Below are positions 12,837 to 22,813 of a stretch of DNA of 64,000 bases, in pieces. Position 1 is the first letter of the stretch. Each line of letters starts with the position of its first letter. The translations under genes were made by a program, and so were the position numbers. Under the pieces are notes generated by a model, which had not been told where the DNA came from, searched no databases, and worked only from the letters and a program-made list of their open reading frames with translations. The DNA comes from an uncultured Pseudodesulfovibrio sp. (GTDB lineage: Bacteria; Desulfobacterota; Desulfovibrionia; Desulfovibrionales; Desulfovibrionaceae), in NCBI RefSeq assembly GCF_963677845.1, contig NZ_OY782498.1:1929518-1993517 (forward strand), in the 5' to 3' direction.

Positions 12837-14039
12837 ATGAAAGTACTCGTCATCAACTCCGGCAGCTCGTCCATCAAGTACCAGTTGCTCGACATGAACA
12901 ACGAATCCGTTCTCTGCACAGGCCTCGTAGAACGCATCGGAGAAGAAGTCGGTCGTCTGACCCATAAGGTCGCACCCGACACCGATGCGGCTGAAAAGAT
13001 CAAGCTGGAACAGCCTATTTCTGACCATGAAGTTGGCATGACGCTCGCCATTGATCTCATTTGTGGTGAGAATGGTGTCGTCAAAGATAAAAGTGAAATA
13101 GCAGCCATCGGCCACCGGATCGTACACGGTGGTGAAAAACTGCATGAGCCGACTTTGGTTAACGACGCTGTTGTTGAGGAATTGGAAAAAATCATCCCAT
13201 TGGCGCCATTGCATAACCCCGGCCATCTGGCCGGAATCCGTGTGGCGCGGCATCTCTTCGCCGACGTTCCACAGGTAGTTGTCATGGACACAGCATACCA
13301 CCAAACATTGCCTCCCAAAGCATACATGTACGCACTCCCTTATGAGTTGTATGATGAAATGCGTATCCGTCGCTATGGCTTCCACGGCACCTCTCACGGC
13401 TTTATAGCCAAAGAAGCGGCCAGTATCATTGGAAAATCTTTTGAAGAATTCAACTGTATAACAGTACACCTTGGCAACGGTTGTTCAATGACCGCGACCA
13501 AGGAAGGAAAAGCGATCGACACATCCATGGGCATCACGCCGCTGGAAGGCCTTGTCATGGGCACACGCTCCGGCGATGTAGACCCTGCTCTTCACGCCTT
13601 GCTGGCACGTACCCGTAACATGACATCAGAAGACGTGGACAAAATGCTCAACAAGGAATCAGGCCTCAAAGGACTGTGCGGCATGAACGATATGCGCGAC
13701 ATCCACGCGGCCATTGAAATGGGCGATAAAAAAGCCAAACTCGCTCTGGATGTCCAAACCTACAGAAACCGTAAATACATTGGTAGTTACATGGCTGTTC
13801 TGGGCCATGTCGATGCCATAATTTTCACCGCCGGGATTGGTGAAAATGACTATATAGTCCGTCGCGAATCGTTGAAAGGATTGGAATGTTTCGGTGTAAA
13901 AATCGATCAAATGACGAATGCACAGCGTGCGGCAGAACCTTTAAAAATCAGTGCGAAAGATAGTTCGATCGAGGTCTGGGTTATCCCGACCAACGAAGAG
14001 CTCGCGATTGCACGCGAAACAAAGAATTTTGTAAATTAA
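12837..14039 (+). CDS. ackA: Acetate kinase
   Basis: A 400-residue acetate kinase making ATP and acetate from acetyl phosphate. The N-terminal phosphate loop NSGSSSIK, the central HRIVHGG and YGFHGTSH motifs, GNGCSMTA and FTAGIGEND are all present. The ATG follows the pta stop without any gap, so the pair is translationally coupled. This is the substrate-level phosphorylation step that ends the lactate pathway. Confidence 0.97.
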   Translation: MKVLVINSGSSSIKYQLLDMNNESVLCTGLVERIGEEVGRLTHKVAPDTDAAEKIKLEQPISDHEVGMTLAIDLICGENGVVKDKSEIAAIGHRIVHGGEKLHEPTLVNDAVVEELEKIIPLAPLHNPGHLAGIRVARHLFADVPQVVVMDTAYHQTLPPKAYMYALPYELYDEMRIRRYGFHGTSHGFIAKEAASIIGKSFEEFNCITVHLGNGCSMTATKEGKAIDTSMGITPLEGLVMGTRSGDVDPALHALLARTRNMTSEDVDKMLNKESGLKGLCGMNDMRDIHAAIEMGDKKAKLALDVQTYRNRKYIGSYMAVLGHVDAIIFTAGIGENDYIVRRESLKGLECFGVKIDQMTNAQRAAEPLKISAKDSSIEVWVIPTNEELAIARETKNFVN

Positions 14040-14100
14040 TCAGTAACGACCTGTTGCGGGAGCCATTGGCCCTTGGTCGAATCTATCTGGAGGTGGATAC

Positions 14101-14730
14101 ATGTCATCCAAAGATACATTGTATCAAACGTTTGTGGAAAAAGCGGAACTCGTTTCCGCGATTGTGACGAATATCGACAGCGAAGAAGCTGCCGTCGATT
14201 ATGTCATCAACCTGTGTGACAAAAAAGAAGCATGTCAGCTTTTGGCCAGCGGCTGTGAAGCCGATCTTTCTGAAAACGCCGAAGCTTTGTGCGATGCGAA
14301 ACAAACCAAAGTCATCGCCGCACCGGGCCTGAAAAGCGATTTGTACGAAACGCTGGCCGCCAAATCCAAGAAATCCGGTTTCGACTGTATTGATTCCGGC
14401 ATGCGCAAACATCTTGCTGGCATCGACATCGGTTTCACCATTGCCGAATACGGCATTGCCGACACCGGCACCCTTATGGTCGACTGCCCGAGTGAAGAAC
14501 TCCGTCTTGCCACCATGGTCAGCGAATATCACGTTTGTGTTGTTCCGAAATCCAAGATTCGTGCGAATACCTACGGCGTAGAAAAGATGATGCTCACCCG
14601 GATGAAGAAAACACCGAACTATCTGGCCTTCATCACTGGTGCCAGCCGCACCGCCGACATCGAACGCGTGCTTGCCCTTGGCGTGCACGGTCCCCTTGAA
14701 CTCCATATCCTTATTCTGGAGGACCAATAA
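14101..14730 (+). CDS. LUD-domain protein, LutC-like
   Basis: A 209-residue protein of the LUD (lactate utilisation, DUF162) family. The conserved stretch IAEYGIADTGTLMVDC near residues 115-130 and the ending GVHGPLELHILIL are typical of LutC-type subunits. LutABC-type proteins oxidise L-lactate to pyruvate in a flavin-independent Fe-S system. GGAGG lies eight bases before the ATG; the stop overlaps the start of the next gene by one base (TAATG), which fits a shared complex. Confidence 0.87.
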   Translation: MSSKDTLYQTFVEKAELVSAIVTNIDSEEAAVDYVINLCDKKEACQLLASGCEADLSENAEALCDAKQTKVIAAPGLKSDLYETLAAKSKKSGFDCIDSGMRKHLAGIDIGFTIAEYGIADTGTLMVDCPSEELRLATMVSEYHVCVVPKSKIRANTYGVEKMMLTRMKKTPNYLAFITGASRTADIERVLALGVHGPLELHILILEDQ

Positions 14731-16886
14731 TGCAAAAAGCTGACAACCTGAAAGAATACCGCAAGGAATTACAAGAATCTCTGGACAATGAATTCCTGCG
14801 TACGACTCTTGATAATTTTGCCGTGGCCTATAAAGCCGGACGAGCCAACGCCTTCAAAGGCATGGACGTACGCGGCTTGATTGACGACATCGCCTGTTCC
14901 AAAGACGCAGCCGGTGAAAATTTCGAAGCTCTCTACAAAGAATTCAAAGAAAATGCGGAAGCCGCTGGCATCCACGTTCACTTTGCCAAAACCGGCGACG
15001 AGGCCAACCAGATCATCGCCCAAATTGCCAAAGACTCCGACTGTAAAAAGATCGTTAAATCAAAATCCATGACCGCAGAGGAAACTTTGCTCAACCATGA
15101 TCTGGAAGACGCTGGCCTTGAGGTCACTGAAACCGACCTTGGTGAATGGATTATTCAGTTGCGCCACGAGGGACCATCCCACATGGTCATGCCTGCCATC
15201 CATCTGTCCCGCTATCAGGTTGGTGACCTTTTCACGGAAGTCACCGGTTCGAAACAGGATGCCGAGATCGAAAAACTGGTCAAGGTAGCCCGTCGCGAAC
15301 TCAGACAGAAATACGTTGAAGCAGACATGGGTATCACCGGTGCCAACTTCGCCGTGGCTGAAACCGGCGGCATTGGTCTGGTTACCAACGAAGGCAATGC
15401 CCGCCTTGTCTCCACTTTGCCTCGCGTGCACGTCGCTCTCATGGGTATCGATAAACTTCTGCCGAACCTACACGACGCTCTGCGCATCCTGAAAGCGTTG
15501 CCACGCAATGCTACAGGTCAGCAGATCACATCGTACGTCACATGGATCACCGGTGCCAATGAATGTCTTTCCGCTGAAGACGGCAAAAAAGAAATCCACT
15601 ACGTTGTATTGGACAATGGCCGCTCCGAATTGCTCAAGGATTCTTTGTTCTCACAGGTTAACCGCTGTGTCCGTTGTGGCGCCTGTGCCAACGTCTGCCC
15701 GGTTTACCGACTGGTTGGCGGTCACAAGATGGGCCACATTTATATCGGTGCCATCGGCCTGATCCTGACATACTTCTTCCACGGCAAAGACAAGGCCAAA
15801 AACCTCGTCCAGAACTGCATCAACTGTGAAGCATGCAAGGACGTCTGTGCTGGCGGCATTGATCTGCCTCGACTCATCAAGGAAATCCACGCCCGTATTC
15901 AGGATGAAGACGGTCACCCATTACCGAGCGTCCTGCTGAGCAAGGTTCTCAGGAACCGCAAATTGTTCCACACTCTGCTTCGCACTGCCAAATGGGGCCA
16001 GAAACCCGTGGCCGAAAAAGACGGATTCATCCGCCATCTGCCCATGATCTTCTCCAAGGAACACAGCTTCCGTGCTCTGCCGACTATTGCGGAAAAGCCA
16101 TTCCGCGACTGGTGGAAAGACAACCGCCCGGAAGTAAAGAAACCCAAACTCAGGGTTGCACTGTTCTCCGGTTGCGTGCAGGACTTCGTTTATCCTGAAC
16201 AAATGCAGGCTGCTGTTGAACTCTTTGCCGCCAACAACGTGAGCATGGAATATCCCATGGAACAGTCCTGTTGCGGTCTGCCAGTTCAGATGATGGGTGA
16301 AATGGAAGCATCCCGCGATGTCGCCAAGCAAAACCTGCGTGCTTTCGAGCCGGACGCCTATGACTATATTATTACCTTGTGTGCCTCCTGTGCGGCCCAC
16401 CTCAAACATAACTATCCCAAACTGGTGATGGACAGGCCCGCTCTCAAATATCGGGCAGACGCCTTTGCCGACAAGATTATCGACTACTCCTCTTTTGTGA
16501 ACGACGTTCTCAAAGTAAAAAAAGTCGATTTCAATGAAAGCAAAGAGAAAGCTACATACCATGCACCGTGCCATCTCTGCCGAGGTCTTGAAGTGCATGA
16601 CGCCCCGCGTCAGCTCATCGAAAAGGGCGGTATGGAATACGTGGAATGCGCCGAAGAAGAAGTCTGCTGCGGATTTGGCGGCACCTTCTCCATGAAGTTC
16701 CCGGAACTCTCTGCCGAACTACTGAACAAGAAGCTCACCAATGTGGAAGAGACTGGTGCAACAACGCTCCTCACAGATTGCCCCGGTTGCATCATGCAGT
16801 TGCGAGGTGGTTTGAAACAGCGTGGTTCCAAAATCAAAGTCAGGCACGTTTCGGAAATACTGGCAGACAACAGCAAAAAGAAATAA
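14730..16886 (+). CDS. LutB-LutA fusion: LUD, ferredoxin and CCG domains in one chain
   Basis: A 718-residue protein joining functions that are separate in Bacillus LutA and LutB. Residues 1-300 form a LUD domain (NFAVAETGGIGLVTNEGN near 206). Two [4Fe-4S] motifs lie at Cys313/316/319/323 and Cys363/366/369/373. From about 480 come CCG repeats: SCCGLPVQMMGE, CASCAAH, HAPCHLC, VCCGFGGTFSM and DCPGCIMQL. With the LutC-like protein upstream it is the probable L-lactate dehydrogenase of the operon, beside the GlcD/GlcF pair for D-lactate. A strong terminator follows, making this the last gene. Confidence 0.88.
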   Translation: MQKADNLKEYRKELQESLDNEFLRTTLDNFAVAYKAGRANAFKGMDVRGLIDDIACSKDAAGENFEALYKEFKENAEAAGIHVHFAKTGDEANQIIAQIAKDSDCKKIVKSKSMTAEETLLNHDLEDAGLEVTETDLGEWIIQLRHEGPSHMVMPAIHLSRYQVGDLFTEVTGSKQDAEIEKLVKVARRELRQKYVEADMGITGANFAVAETGGIGLVTNEGNARLVSTLPRVHVALMGIDKLLPNLHDALRILKALPRNATGQQITSYVTWITGANECLSAEDGKKEIHYVVLDNGRSELLKDSLFSQVNRCVRCGACANVCPVYRLVGGHKMGHIYIGAIGLILTYFFHGKDKAKNLVQNCINCEACKDVCAGGIDLPRLIKEIHARIQDEDGHPLPSVLLSKVLRNRKLFHTLLRTAKWGQKPVAEKDGFIRHLPMIFSKEHSFRALPTIAEKPFRDWWKDNRPEVKKPKLRVALFSGCVQDFVYPEQMQAAVELFAANNVSMEYPMEQSCCGLPVQMMGEMEASRDVAKQNLRAFEPDAYDYIITLCASCAAHLKHNYPKLVMDRPALKYRADAFADKIIDYSSFVNDVLKVKKVDFNESKEKATYHAPCHLCRGLEVHDAPRQLIEKGGMEYVECAEEEVCCGFGGTFSMKFPELSAELLNKKLTNVEETGATTLLTDCPGCIMQLRGGLKQRGSKIKVRHVSEILADNSKKK

Positions 16887-16983
16887 CCGTAAACTCAGAT
16901 TACATGAGGCTCTCAGAAGGTAAGGACCGCAATCCATAGAAGCTCACTACCCCGCTTCCTCCCAATGACATGGCCTCTATGTA

Positions 16984-17021
16984 GGTTCCCCGACTATCCA
17001 CAGTCGGGGAACCATTTTTTT
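16984..17021 (+). terminator. Terminator of the lactate operon
   Basis: A perfect 12-bp stem, GGTTCCCCGACT with AGTCGGGGAACC, loop of six bases, followed by A and seven T. It ends the operon that begins at 2391. Confidence 0.95.
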
Positions 17022-17036
17022 GACAAAATCAGAACA

Positions 17037-17072
17037 CAAAAAAGCCCCTCCGGTCAGACCGGAGGGGCTTTT
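17037..17072 (-). terminator. Terminator of hup
   Basis: A near-perfect palindrome AAAGCCCCTCCGGTC/GACCGGAGGGGCTTT with six T after it when read on the minus strand; TTTT also follows on the plus strand, so it can act from both sides. Confidence 0.9.
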
Positions 17073-17092
17073 ACATACCTCTTCAATCGCAG

Positions 17093-17365
17093 CTACTTGA
17101 CGGCGTCCTTGAGGACCTTACCGGGCTTGAACTGGGCGACCTTGGTGGCAGGAATCTTGATTTCTGCGCCAGTGCGGGGATTGCGGCCAGTGCGTGCTTT
17201 TCTTTCGCTGACGCTGAAGGTACCGAAGCCGGTCAGGGTCAACTTGTTGCCAGCGGCCAGCTCGTCCTGAATGATGTCGAGAATGGCGTTCATGGAAGCT
17301 TCAGCCTGTGCTTTGGAAGTACCGTTCTTTTCAGCAATCTTCGCTACGAGTTCAGCTTTGGTCAT
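17093..17365 (-). CDS. hup: HU-type DNA-binding protein
   Basis: A 90-residue nucleoid protein that bends DNA without sequence specificity. The family signature GFGTFSVSERKARTGRNP lies near residues 46-63 and the Pro-containing arm and final helix (VAQFKPGKVLKDAV) are intact. AGGAG precedes the ATG. It is a single-gene unit with its own terminator. Confidence 0.96.
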   Translation of the reverse strand: MTKAELVAKIAEKNGTSKAQAEASMNAILDIIQDELAAGNKLTLTGFGTFSVSERKARTGRNPRTGAEIKIPATKVAQFKPGKVLKDAVK

Positions 17366-17526
17366 AAAAAACTCCTACAAGTGGTTTATTTGATGTCTTA
17401 AACAAATGACACGTTGTTCATTTCGACGGTTTATACACGCTCAAAAAGGTTATGGGAAGTCAAAAAGCGCCGTATAGCGCAACTTTTTCCATAAAACAGG
17501 CAATTCGAAACACCTTATCCTGTATG

Positions 17527-18285
17527 TTAGCTGATAATATAGCTAGTAGGGAAGTTATCTTTCAATTTCTCCAACACCTGCTCGGCCTTATCCCGATTGG
17601 AAAAAGTTCCAGCCTGCACGACATGTAACCGACGGCCATCACGCGTAATCGTTCTGATTTTGGCATTGCCATAACCGCTGGCAACTAGGTCCCTGTGTAC
17701 TCTTTCGGCATTTGCCCTGTTTGCAAAAGCCCCTACTCTAACATGGTACTGCTTTGCGGATGACGCAACAACACGAGTTGTTGCCCCGGGCACAGTTCCC
17801 ACAGCCGTAATCCGAACTTTGGCAACCCCGCGGTCCACAGTCCCAAGCTTCTTGGCTGCACCATAGGAAAGGTCAAGAATACGCCCATGCACAAAGGGTC
17901 CACGATCATTGATGACAAGGACCACACTTCGATTATTCTCAAGATTGGTTACACGTACCTGTGTGCCCAACGGCAGGATCTTATGGGCAGCGGACACACC
18001 ATACATATTGTATATATATCCGTTGGCGGTCTTCTTACCGTGAAAATCCTTGCCATACCAGGATGCCTTCCCCACTTCATCATATCCATGGGCTGTCTTG
18101 AGTGGATAATAAGTCTTTCCCATGACTGTATACGGATTGGTTTTAGGATCATATCTTGGCGATACGGCCCCATCCTTTCCCGAAGGCGGTGTGGAATACA
18201 CATGCTTCGGATAAGGATTCAACGAGCCACAACCGGCCATAGCAAGCAAGGCCAGAAGCGCGAAAAAAGCTATGAGGTGACGCAT
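17527..18285 (-). CDS. rlpA: RlpA-family lipoprotein with SPOR domain
   Basis: A 252-residue secreted lipoprotein. The signal peptide ends in a lipobox, LLAMAGC, with Cys19 as the lipidated residue. The RlpA double-psi beta-barrel occupies about residues 70-160 (VGKASWYGKDFHGKKTANG, then VLVINDRGPF and ILDLSYGAAKKLG), and a SPOR peptidoglycan-binding domain covers about 175-250. RlpA proteins are septal lytic transglycosylases acting on denuded glycan strands. It stands alone, 160 bases upstream of hup on the same strand. Confidence 0.9.
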   Translation of the reverse strand: MRHLIAFFALLALLAMAGCGSLNPYPKHVYSTPPSGKDGAVSPRYDPKTNPYTVMGKTYYPLKTAHGYDEVGKASWYGKDFHGKKTANGYIYNMYGVSAAHKILPLGTQVRVTNLENNRSVVLVINDRGPFVHGRILDLSYGAAKKLGTVDRGVAKVRITAVGTVPGATTRVVASSAKQYHVRVGAFANRANAERVHRDLVASGYGNAKIRTITRDGRRLHVVQAGTFSNRDKAEQVLEKLKDNFPTSYIIS

Positions 18286-18489
18286 AATCCCTCCGTACAG
18301 CCCCCAACGAGAGCCAAAATCATTTCTCGACTTTCTCTAGAAATCATAATCGAAGCAATAGAAAAAGGCAAATGTATGCACATATATCCAATTGAACTGC
18401 ATAAATTCACATAGTTGTGGACGACAAACTTATTATTACCTTATATGTCCACATCAACAAAAACTTTCATTCTCCTCGCCGAGCGGTTC

Positions 18490-19263
18490 ATGTTCAAAAA
18501 AACATTACATATCATACTTTTCGCTTTCGCTCTCATACTCTCGTTGCCAAGCATGACAATCGGCGTCTCAAAAGACACCCAAAATGAGCTGATTCTCACC
18601 ACTGCCGGTGCTGGGTGGCCCCCCTTTATTATCCCTGCCGACAGGTATGACGAGGCCAGAGGAATCATGATCGATATAATGCGAGAAGCCGCAGAATGCG
18701 CAGGTCACTCGTTAAAAATTGTCCACTACCCGGAAAAACGTTGCCTCATGAATCTTCGTGACGGCACCGTGGATATTTATCCCAAGGCACGAGAATGGGT
18801 TGCAGAACCGGATCAATTCGACTGGACAGACCCTGTCGTCCTTTCGGAAGACACACTCGTTTTTAGAAACGGAGATCAGACTCGAGTCACGCAATCACTG
18901 ACAGGCATGAGCATTGGTGTCGTTCACGGTTTTTCCTATCCAGCACTAAAAACGCTATTCGCATGTGGCAGTATCCAAAGACACGACGCCCACAACACGA
19001 AAAATCTGCTGCTCATGCTTTCTCGGGGCCATGTGGATGCCATTTTCACAAACCGGCATGTGGCAAAATGGATTATTCGCAAATCTCCGAACCTCAATGA
19101 AGAGGAATTCGCCTTTGCACAAAAGCCACTTGATAGCGCTCCTTTCCGTTTCGCTTTCACAAAAGAAAAAAAACATTGCACATTCATTGATGCTTTCAAC
19201 AAGGAACTTGAAACCATGCGCAAAGATGGCCGTTTCCAAGCCATCCTGGACCGCTACAAATAA
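18490..19263 (+). CDS. Periplasmic solute-binding protein, family 3
   Basis: A 257-residue protein with a hydrophobic signal peptide and the fold of amino-acid-type periplasmic binding proteins: LTTAGAGWPPFI at the start of the mature part, then GIMIDIMREAAE, VDIYPKAREW and LDRYK at the end. I picked ATG 18490 because the signal peptide follows directly; an ATG at 18445 is possible and neither has a convincing ribosome site. No permease or kinase gene is next to it, so it is an orphan binding or sensing protein. Its stop is three bases from the convergent aspA stop. Confidence 0.72.
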   Translation: MFKKTLHIILFAFALILSLPSMTIGVSKDTQNELILTTAGAGWPPFIIPADRYDEARGIMIDIMREAAECAGHSLKIVHYPEKRCLMNLRDGTVDIYPKAREWVAEPDQFDWTDPVVLSEDTLVFRNGDQTRVTQSLTGMSIGVVHGFSYPALKTLFACGSIQRHDAHNTKNLLLMLSRGHVDAIFTNRHVAKWIIRKSPNLNEEEFAFAQKPLDSAPFRFAFTKEKKHCTFIDAFNKELETMRKDGRFQAILDRYK

Positions 19264-19266
19264 AAT

Positions 19267-20679
19267 TTATGACCGCTTGAAATACCGAGGCTTGACCATA
19301 TTTTCAGGCTTTAAAATGTCGTCAATCTCCTCCTGACTGAGATAGCCTTTTTCCAACACGATTTCATAAACAGATCGTCCAGTCTTCATGGCCTCTTTAG
19401 CTATTTCGGCAGACTTTTCATAGCCAATAAACGGGTTAAGAGCTGTAACCAAACCAATGGAATTCTCCACGAGTTCAAGGCACCTTTCTCGATTAGCAGT
19501 GATACCGGATACACATTTATCTGCCAAAGTCCGACTGGCACGTTGCAACATGTTCATGGATTGAAACAAAGAATACCCAATGACCGGTTCCATCACGTTC
19601 AATTCAAGCTGTCCGGCTTCGGAAGCCATTGAAATGGTAACATCATTACCAACAACGGCAAATGCCACCTGATTAACAACCTCAGGAATAACCGGATTCA
19701 CCTTACCCGGCATAATGGACGATCCCGGCTGCATTGGCGGCAAGTTGATTTCGTTAAAACCGCACCGTGGCCCACTGGAAAGCAAACGCAAATCATTACA
19801 AATTTTAGACAGCTTGACTGCTACCCGTTTAAGCACACCTGAAAGCTGAACATACGCTCCGGTATCTTGAGTCGCTTCAACAAGATCAGGCGATGACACA
19901 AGCTGTAATGTTGTGGATTCGACAAGTTTTTCCGTCACAGTACGCGTATAGTCTGGATGAGCATTCAGCCCGGTACCGATGGCCGTGGCTCCCATATTAA
20001 TCTCATGCACGAGATGCTGAGCTTCATCCAGCCGTTGCACATCTTCCCCAATCATAACCGACCAAGCGGAAAACTCCTGTCCAAGCGTCATGGGCACCGC
20101 ATCCTGCAACTGGGTCCGCCCCATCTTCAACACATCCGAAAATTCTTTGCCCTTAACGGCAAAAGCCTTCTTCAAATGACGCATGGCATCCATCAATTCA
20201 CGAACTTCCAGAATCAGAGCAATGTTTAAAGCTGACGGATATACATCGTTTGTTGACTGGGACATATTCACATCATTCAAAGGATGCAGATGATCGTAGT
20301 CCCCTTTTTCGTGTCCCAAAAGTTCCAAGGCCCTATTGCAAATAACCTCATTGGCATTCATGTTGGCCGAAGTTCCAGCTCCCCCCTGCATAACATCCAC
20401 CACAAACTGTTCATGCAATTTCCCGGACAAAATTTCTTCGCAGGCACGAGATATAGCCCGACTTTTCTGCTCATCGAGCAGACCGAGAGAAGCGTTGGCA
20501 TCCGAAGCCGCCAATTTGACGTATGCCAAGGCATTGATCAATCTCGGATAATGAGACATGGCAATGCCGGAAATATGAAAATTATCAAGGGCTCGCTGAG
20601 TTTGCACGCCATAATAGGCATCCATCGGGACTTCTACCTCGCCCAGGCTGTCATGTTCAATTCTGTAATCTTTACTCAC
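19267..20679 (-). CDS. aspA: Aspartate ammonia-lyase
   Basis: A 470-residue aspartase (L-aspartate to fumarate + ammonia) of the aspartase/fumarase superfamily. The long stretches QGGAGTSANMNANEV, KMGRTQLQDAVPMTLGQEF and the flexible active-site loop GSSIMPGKVNP are present; IEHDSLGEVEVPMDAYYGVQT at the N-terminus and LRLLSSGPRCGFNEINLP favour aspartase over fumarase. Start GTG 20679 is chosen because GGAG lies six bases before it. Fumarate made here could feed fumarate reduction or biosynthesis. The class II fumarase reading is unlikely but not excluded. Confidence 0.88.
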   Translation of the reverse strand: MSKDYRIEHDSLGEVEVPMDAYYGVQTQRALDNFHISGIAMSHYPRLINALAYVKLAASDANASLGLLDEQKSRAISRACEEILSGKLHEQFVVDVMQGGAGTSANMNANEVICNRALELLGHEKGDYDHLHPLNDVNMSQSTNDVYPSALNIALILEVRELMDAMRHLKKAFAVKGKEFSDVLKMGRTQLQDAVPMTLGQEFSAWSVMIGEDVQRLDEAQHLVHEINMGATAIGTGLNAHPDYTRTVTEKLVESTTLQLVSSPDLVEATQDTGAYVQLSGVLKRVAVKLSKICNDLRLLSSGPRCGFNEINLPPMQPGSSIMPGKVNPVIPEVVNQVAFAVVGNDVTISMASEAGQLELNVMEPVIGYSLFQSMNMLQRASRTLADKCVSGITANRERCLELVENSIGLVTALNPFIGYEKSAEIAKEAMKTGRSVYEIVLEKGYLSQEEIDDILKPENMVKPRYFKRS

Positions 20680-20846
20680 GGTTTGCTCCACGGTCAGGGT
20701 GTTACGGCAAACCCGAACGTATATGATTATTCCGGGGATTTGAATGCCATTTTGGCAACAGTGGCAATATATCCTTGCCAGAGCCACCCAATTCGGGTAC
20801 CCCCAGCCTGCGCTTGAAGCGCCCATTACATATTATTGGAGAGACA

Positions 20847-22691
20847 ATGAGCAACACAGTACAGAACACCGAGCTTCGCAATATCGCCATCATCGCCCAC
20901 GTTGACCACGGCAAAACCACCTTGGTGGACGCCATGTTCAAACAGTCGGGCCTCTTCCGCGAAGGCCAGGACGTGGACGAACGAATCATGGATTCCATGG
21001 ACCTGGAACGCGAGCGCGGCATCACCATCGCCGCCAAGAACTGCTCGGTTTGCTGGAAGGGAACAAAGATCAACATCATTGACACCCCCGGCCATGCCGA
21101 CTTTGGTGGCGAGGTGGAACGTTCCCTTTCCATGGCCGACGGCGCCATCCTGTTGGTTGACGCATCCGAAGGCCCGCTGCCCCAGACCCGCTTCGTCTTG
21201 AAGAAAGCTCTGGAACAGGGTCTTTCCCTTATGGTCGTCATCAACAAAGTTGACCGCCAGGATGCCCGTCCCGACGAAGTGCTTGACGAAATTTATGACC
21301 TGTTCATCGATCTGGACGCCAATGAAGACCAGCTGGACTTCCCGCTGCTCTATGCCATTGGCCGTGACGGCATCGCCATGAACACCGCAGAAGAACGCGG
21401 CGAGAATCTTCATATCCTGCTGGACATGATCGTGGACAAAGTCCCCGGCCCGTCTTATAATCCAGACGAACCGTTCCAGATGCTCGTTTCCGACCTTTCC
21501 TACTCCGACTATTTGGGTCGTCTTGCCATTGGCAAGGTCCACCATGGTGCAGCCAAGTCCAACGACCAGCTCATTTGTCTGGCCGACGAAGACAAGGTCC
21601 TCCCGCTCAAAGTCACCAAACTCCAGACCTACGATGGTCTGAAAGTCGTTCCCACCGAAGTCTGCCAGTCCGGTGACATCGTGGTTGTCGCGGGTATTGA
21701 AGATGTTCACATCGGTGACACCATCTGCACCAAAGAATCTCCCAAGGCACTGCCCCGCATCACGGTTGATGAACCCACCGTATCCATGCGGTTCGGCATC
21801 AACACATCTCCGTTGGCAGGCAAGGAAGGCAAACACGTCCAGACCAACAAGATCAAGGAGCGCCTCCACAAAGAGACCTTGCTCAACGTTGCCATTCAGG
21901 TTGAAGATACCGAAAATCGCGACGCATATCTCGTCAAGGGACGCGGCGAATTCCAGATGGCCATTCTGGTCGAACAGATGCGCCGTGAAGGTTTCGAGCT
22001 GTCTGTTGGCCGCCCAGAAGTCATCATCAAGGAAGAAAATGGCAAAAAGATGGAGCCCATCGAACACCTGTTCGTGGACTGCGACGAAGATTTTATGGGT
22101 ATCGTCACCGAGAAAATCCAGACACGCAAAGGCCGCATGACCAACATGGTCAACAACGGTACAGGCCGTGTCCGCCTCGAATTCTCCGTGCCTTCCCGTT
22201 CCCTCATCGGCTACCGAGATGAGTTCCTGACCGATACCAAAGGTACCGGCATCATGAACTCCTACCTTGAAGGATACGGCGAACACCGTGGCGAATTCAG
22301 TTCTCGTTACACAGGATCTCTGGTCGCTGACCGTGCAGGTAAAGGCGTTGCCTACGGCCTGTTCAATCTGGAACCTCGTGGCCGCATCTTCATCGTTCCC
22401 GGCGATCCGATCTACGAAGGAATGATCATCGGTGAACACAATCGCGACAACGACATCAATGTCAACGCGAGCAAGGAAAAGAAGCTCACCAACATGCGCG
22501 CATCCGGTAAGGACGAAGCTGTCATCCTCACCCCGGTCAAACCCATGACTTTGGAATACGCTCTGAACTTCATTAAGGATGATGAACAGGTCGAGGTCAC
22601 TCCTATCTCTATCCGACTCAGAAAGATGGAATTGTCCGCGCTGGTTCGTCACCGCGAAGAAGGCAAGAAGAAAAAGCCTAAAGAGCAGTAA
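20847..22691 (+). CDS. typA: Ribosome-associated GTPase TypA/BipA
   Basis: A 614-residue translational GTPase that binds the 70S ribosome. The P-loop [10 protein letters not shown], switch region [26 protein letters not shown] and [10 protein letters not shown] are intact, followed by EF-G-like domains and the TypA-specific C-terminal domain ([18 protein letters not shown], then [21 protein letters not shown]). ATG 20847 has GGAGAG just upstream. A terminator follows 25 bases after the stop. Confidence 0.96.
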   Translation: MSNTVQNTELRNIAIIAHVDHGKTTLVDAMFKQSGLFREGQDVDERIMDSMDLERERGITIAAKNCSVCWKGTKINIIDTPGHADFGGEVERSLSMADGAILLVDASEGPLPQTRFVLKKALEQGLSLMVVINKVDRQDARPDEVLDEIYDLFIDLDANEDQLDFPLLYAIGRDGIAMNTAEERGENLHILLDMIVDKVPGPSYNPDEPFQMLVSDLSYSDYLGRLAIGKVHHGAAKSNDQLICLADEDKVLPLKVTKLQTYDGLKVVPTEVCQSGDIVVVAGIEDVHIGDTICTKESPKALPRITVDEPTVSMRFGINTSPLAGKEGKHVQTNKIKERLHKETLLNVAIQVEDTENRDAYLVKGRGEFQMAILVEQMRREGFELSVGRPEVIIKEENGKKMEPIEHLFVDCDEDFMGIVTEKIQTRKGRMTNMVNNGTGRVRLEFSVPSRSLIGYRDEFLTDTKGTGIMNSYLEGYGEHRGEFSSRYTGSLVADRAGKGVAYGLFNLEPRGRIFIVPGDPIYEGMIIGEHNRDNDINVNASKEKKLTNMRASGKDEAVILTPVKPMTLEYALNFIKDDEQVEVTPISIRLRKMELSALVRHREEGKKKKPKEQ

Positions 22692-22715
22692 ATCGCATCC
22701 AACAATTCACACATC

Positions 22716-22747
22716 AAAAGGAAGTCCAAACGGGCTTCCCTTTTTTA
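22716..22747 (+). terminator. Terminator of typA
   Basis: An eight-bp stem GGAAGTCC/GGGCTTCC with one G-U pair, loop AAAC, followed by C and six T. Confidence 0.85.
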
Positions 22748-22813
22748 TTGCAGTATATCTTTACTCATCATGAACAGTACGATTCACAAAAACCGCACCA
22801 CGAAAACAGAAAA

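Noticed and set aside
20826-22652. A 608-codon open frame antisense to typA
   Set aside because: Same cause; the sense strand encodes a complete TypA with all GTPase motifs.
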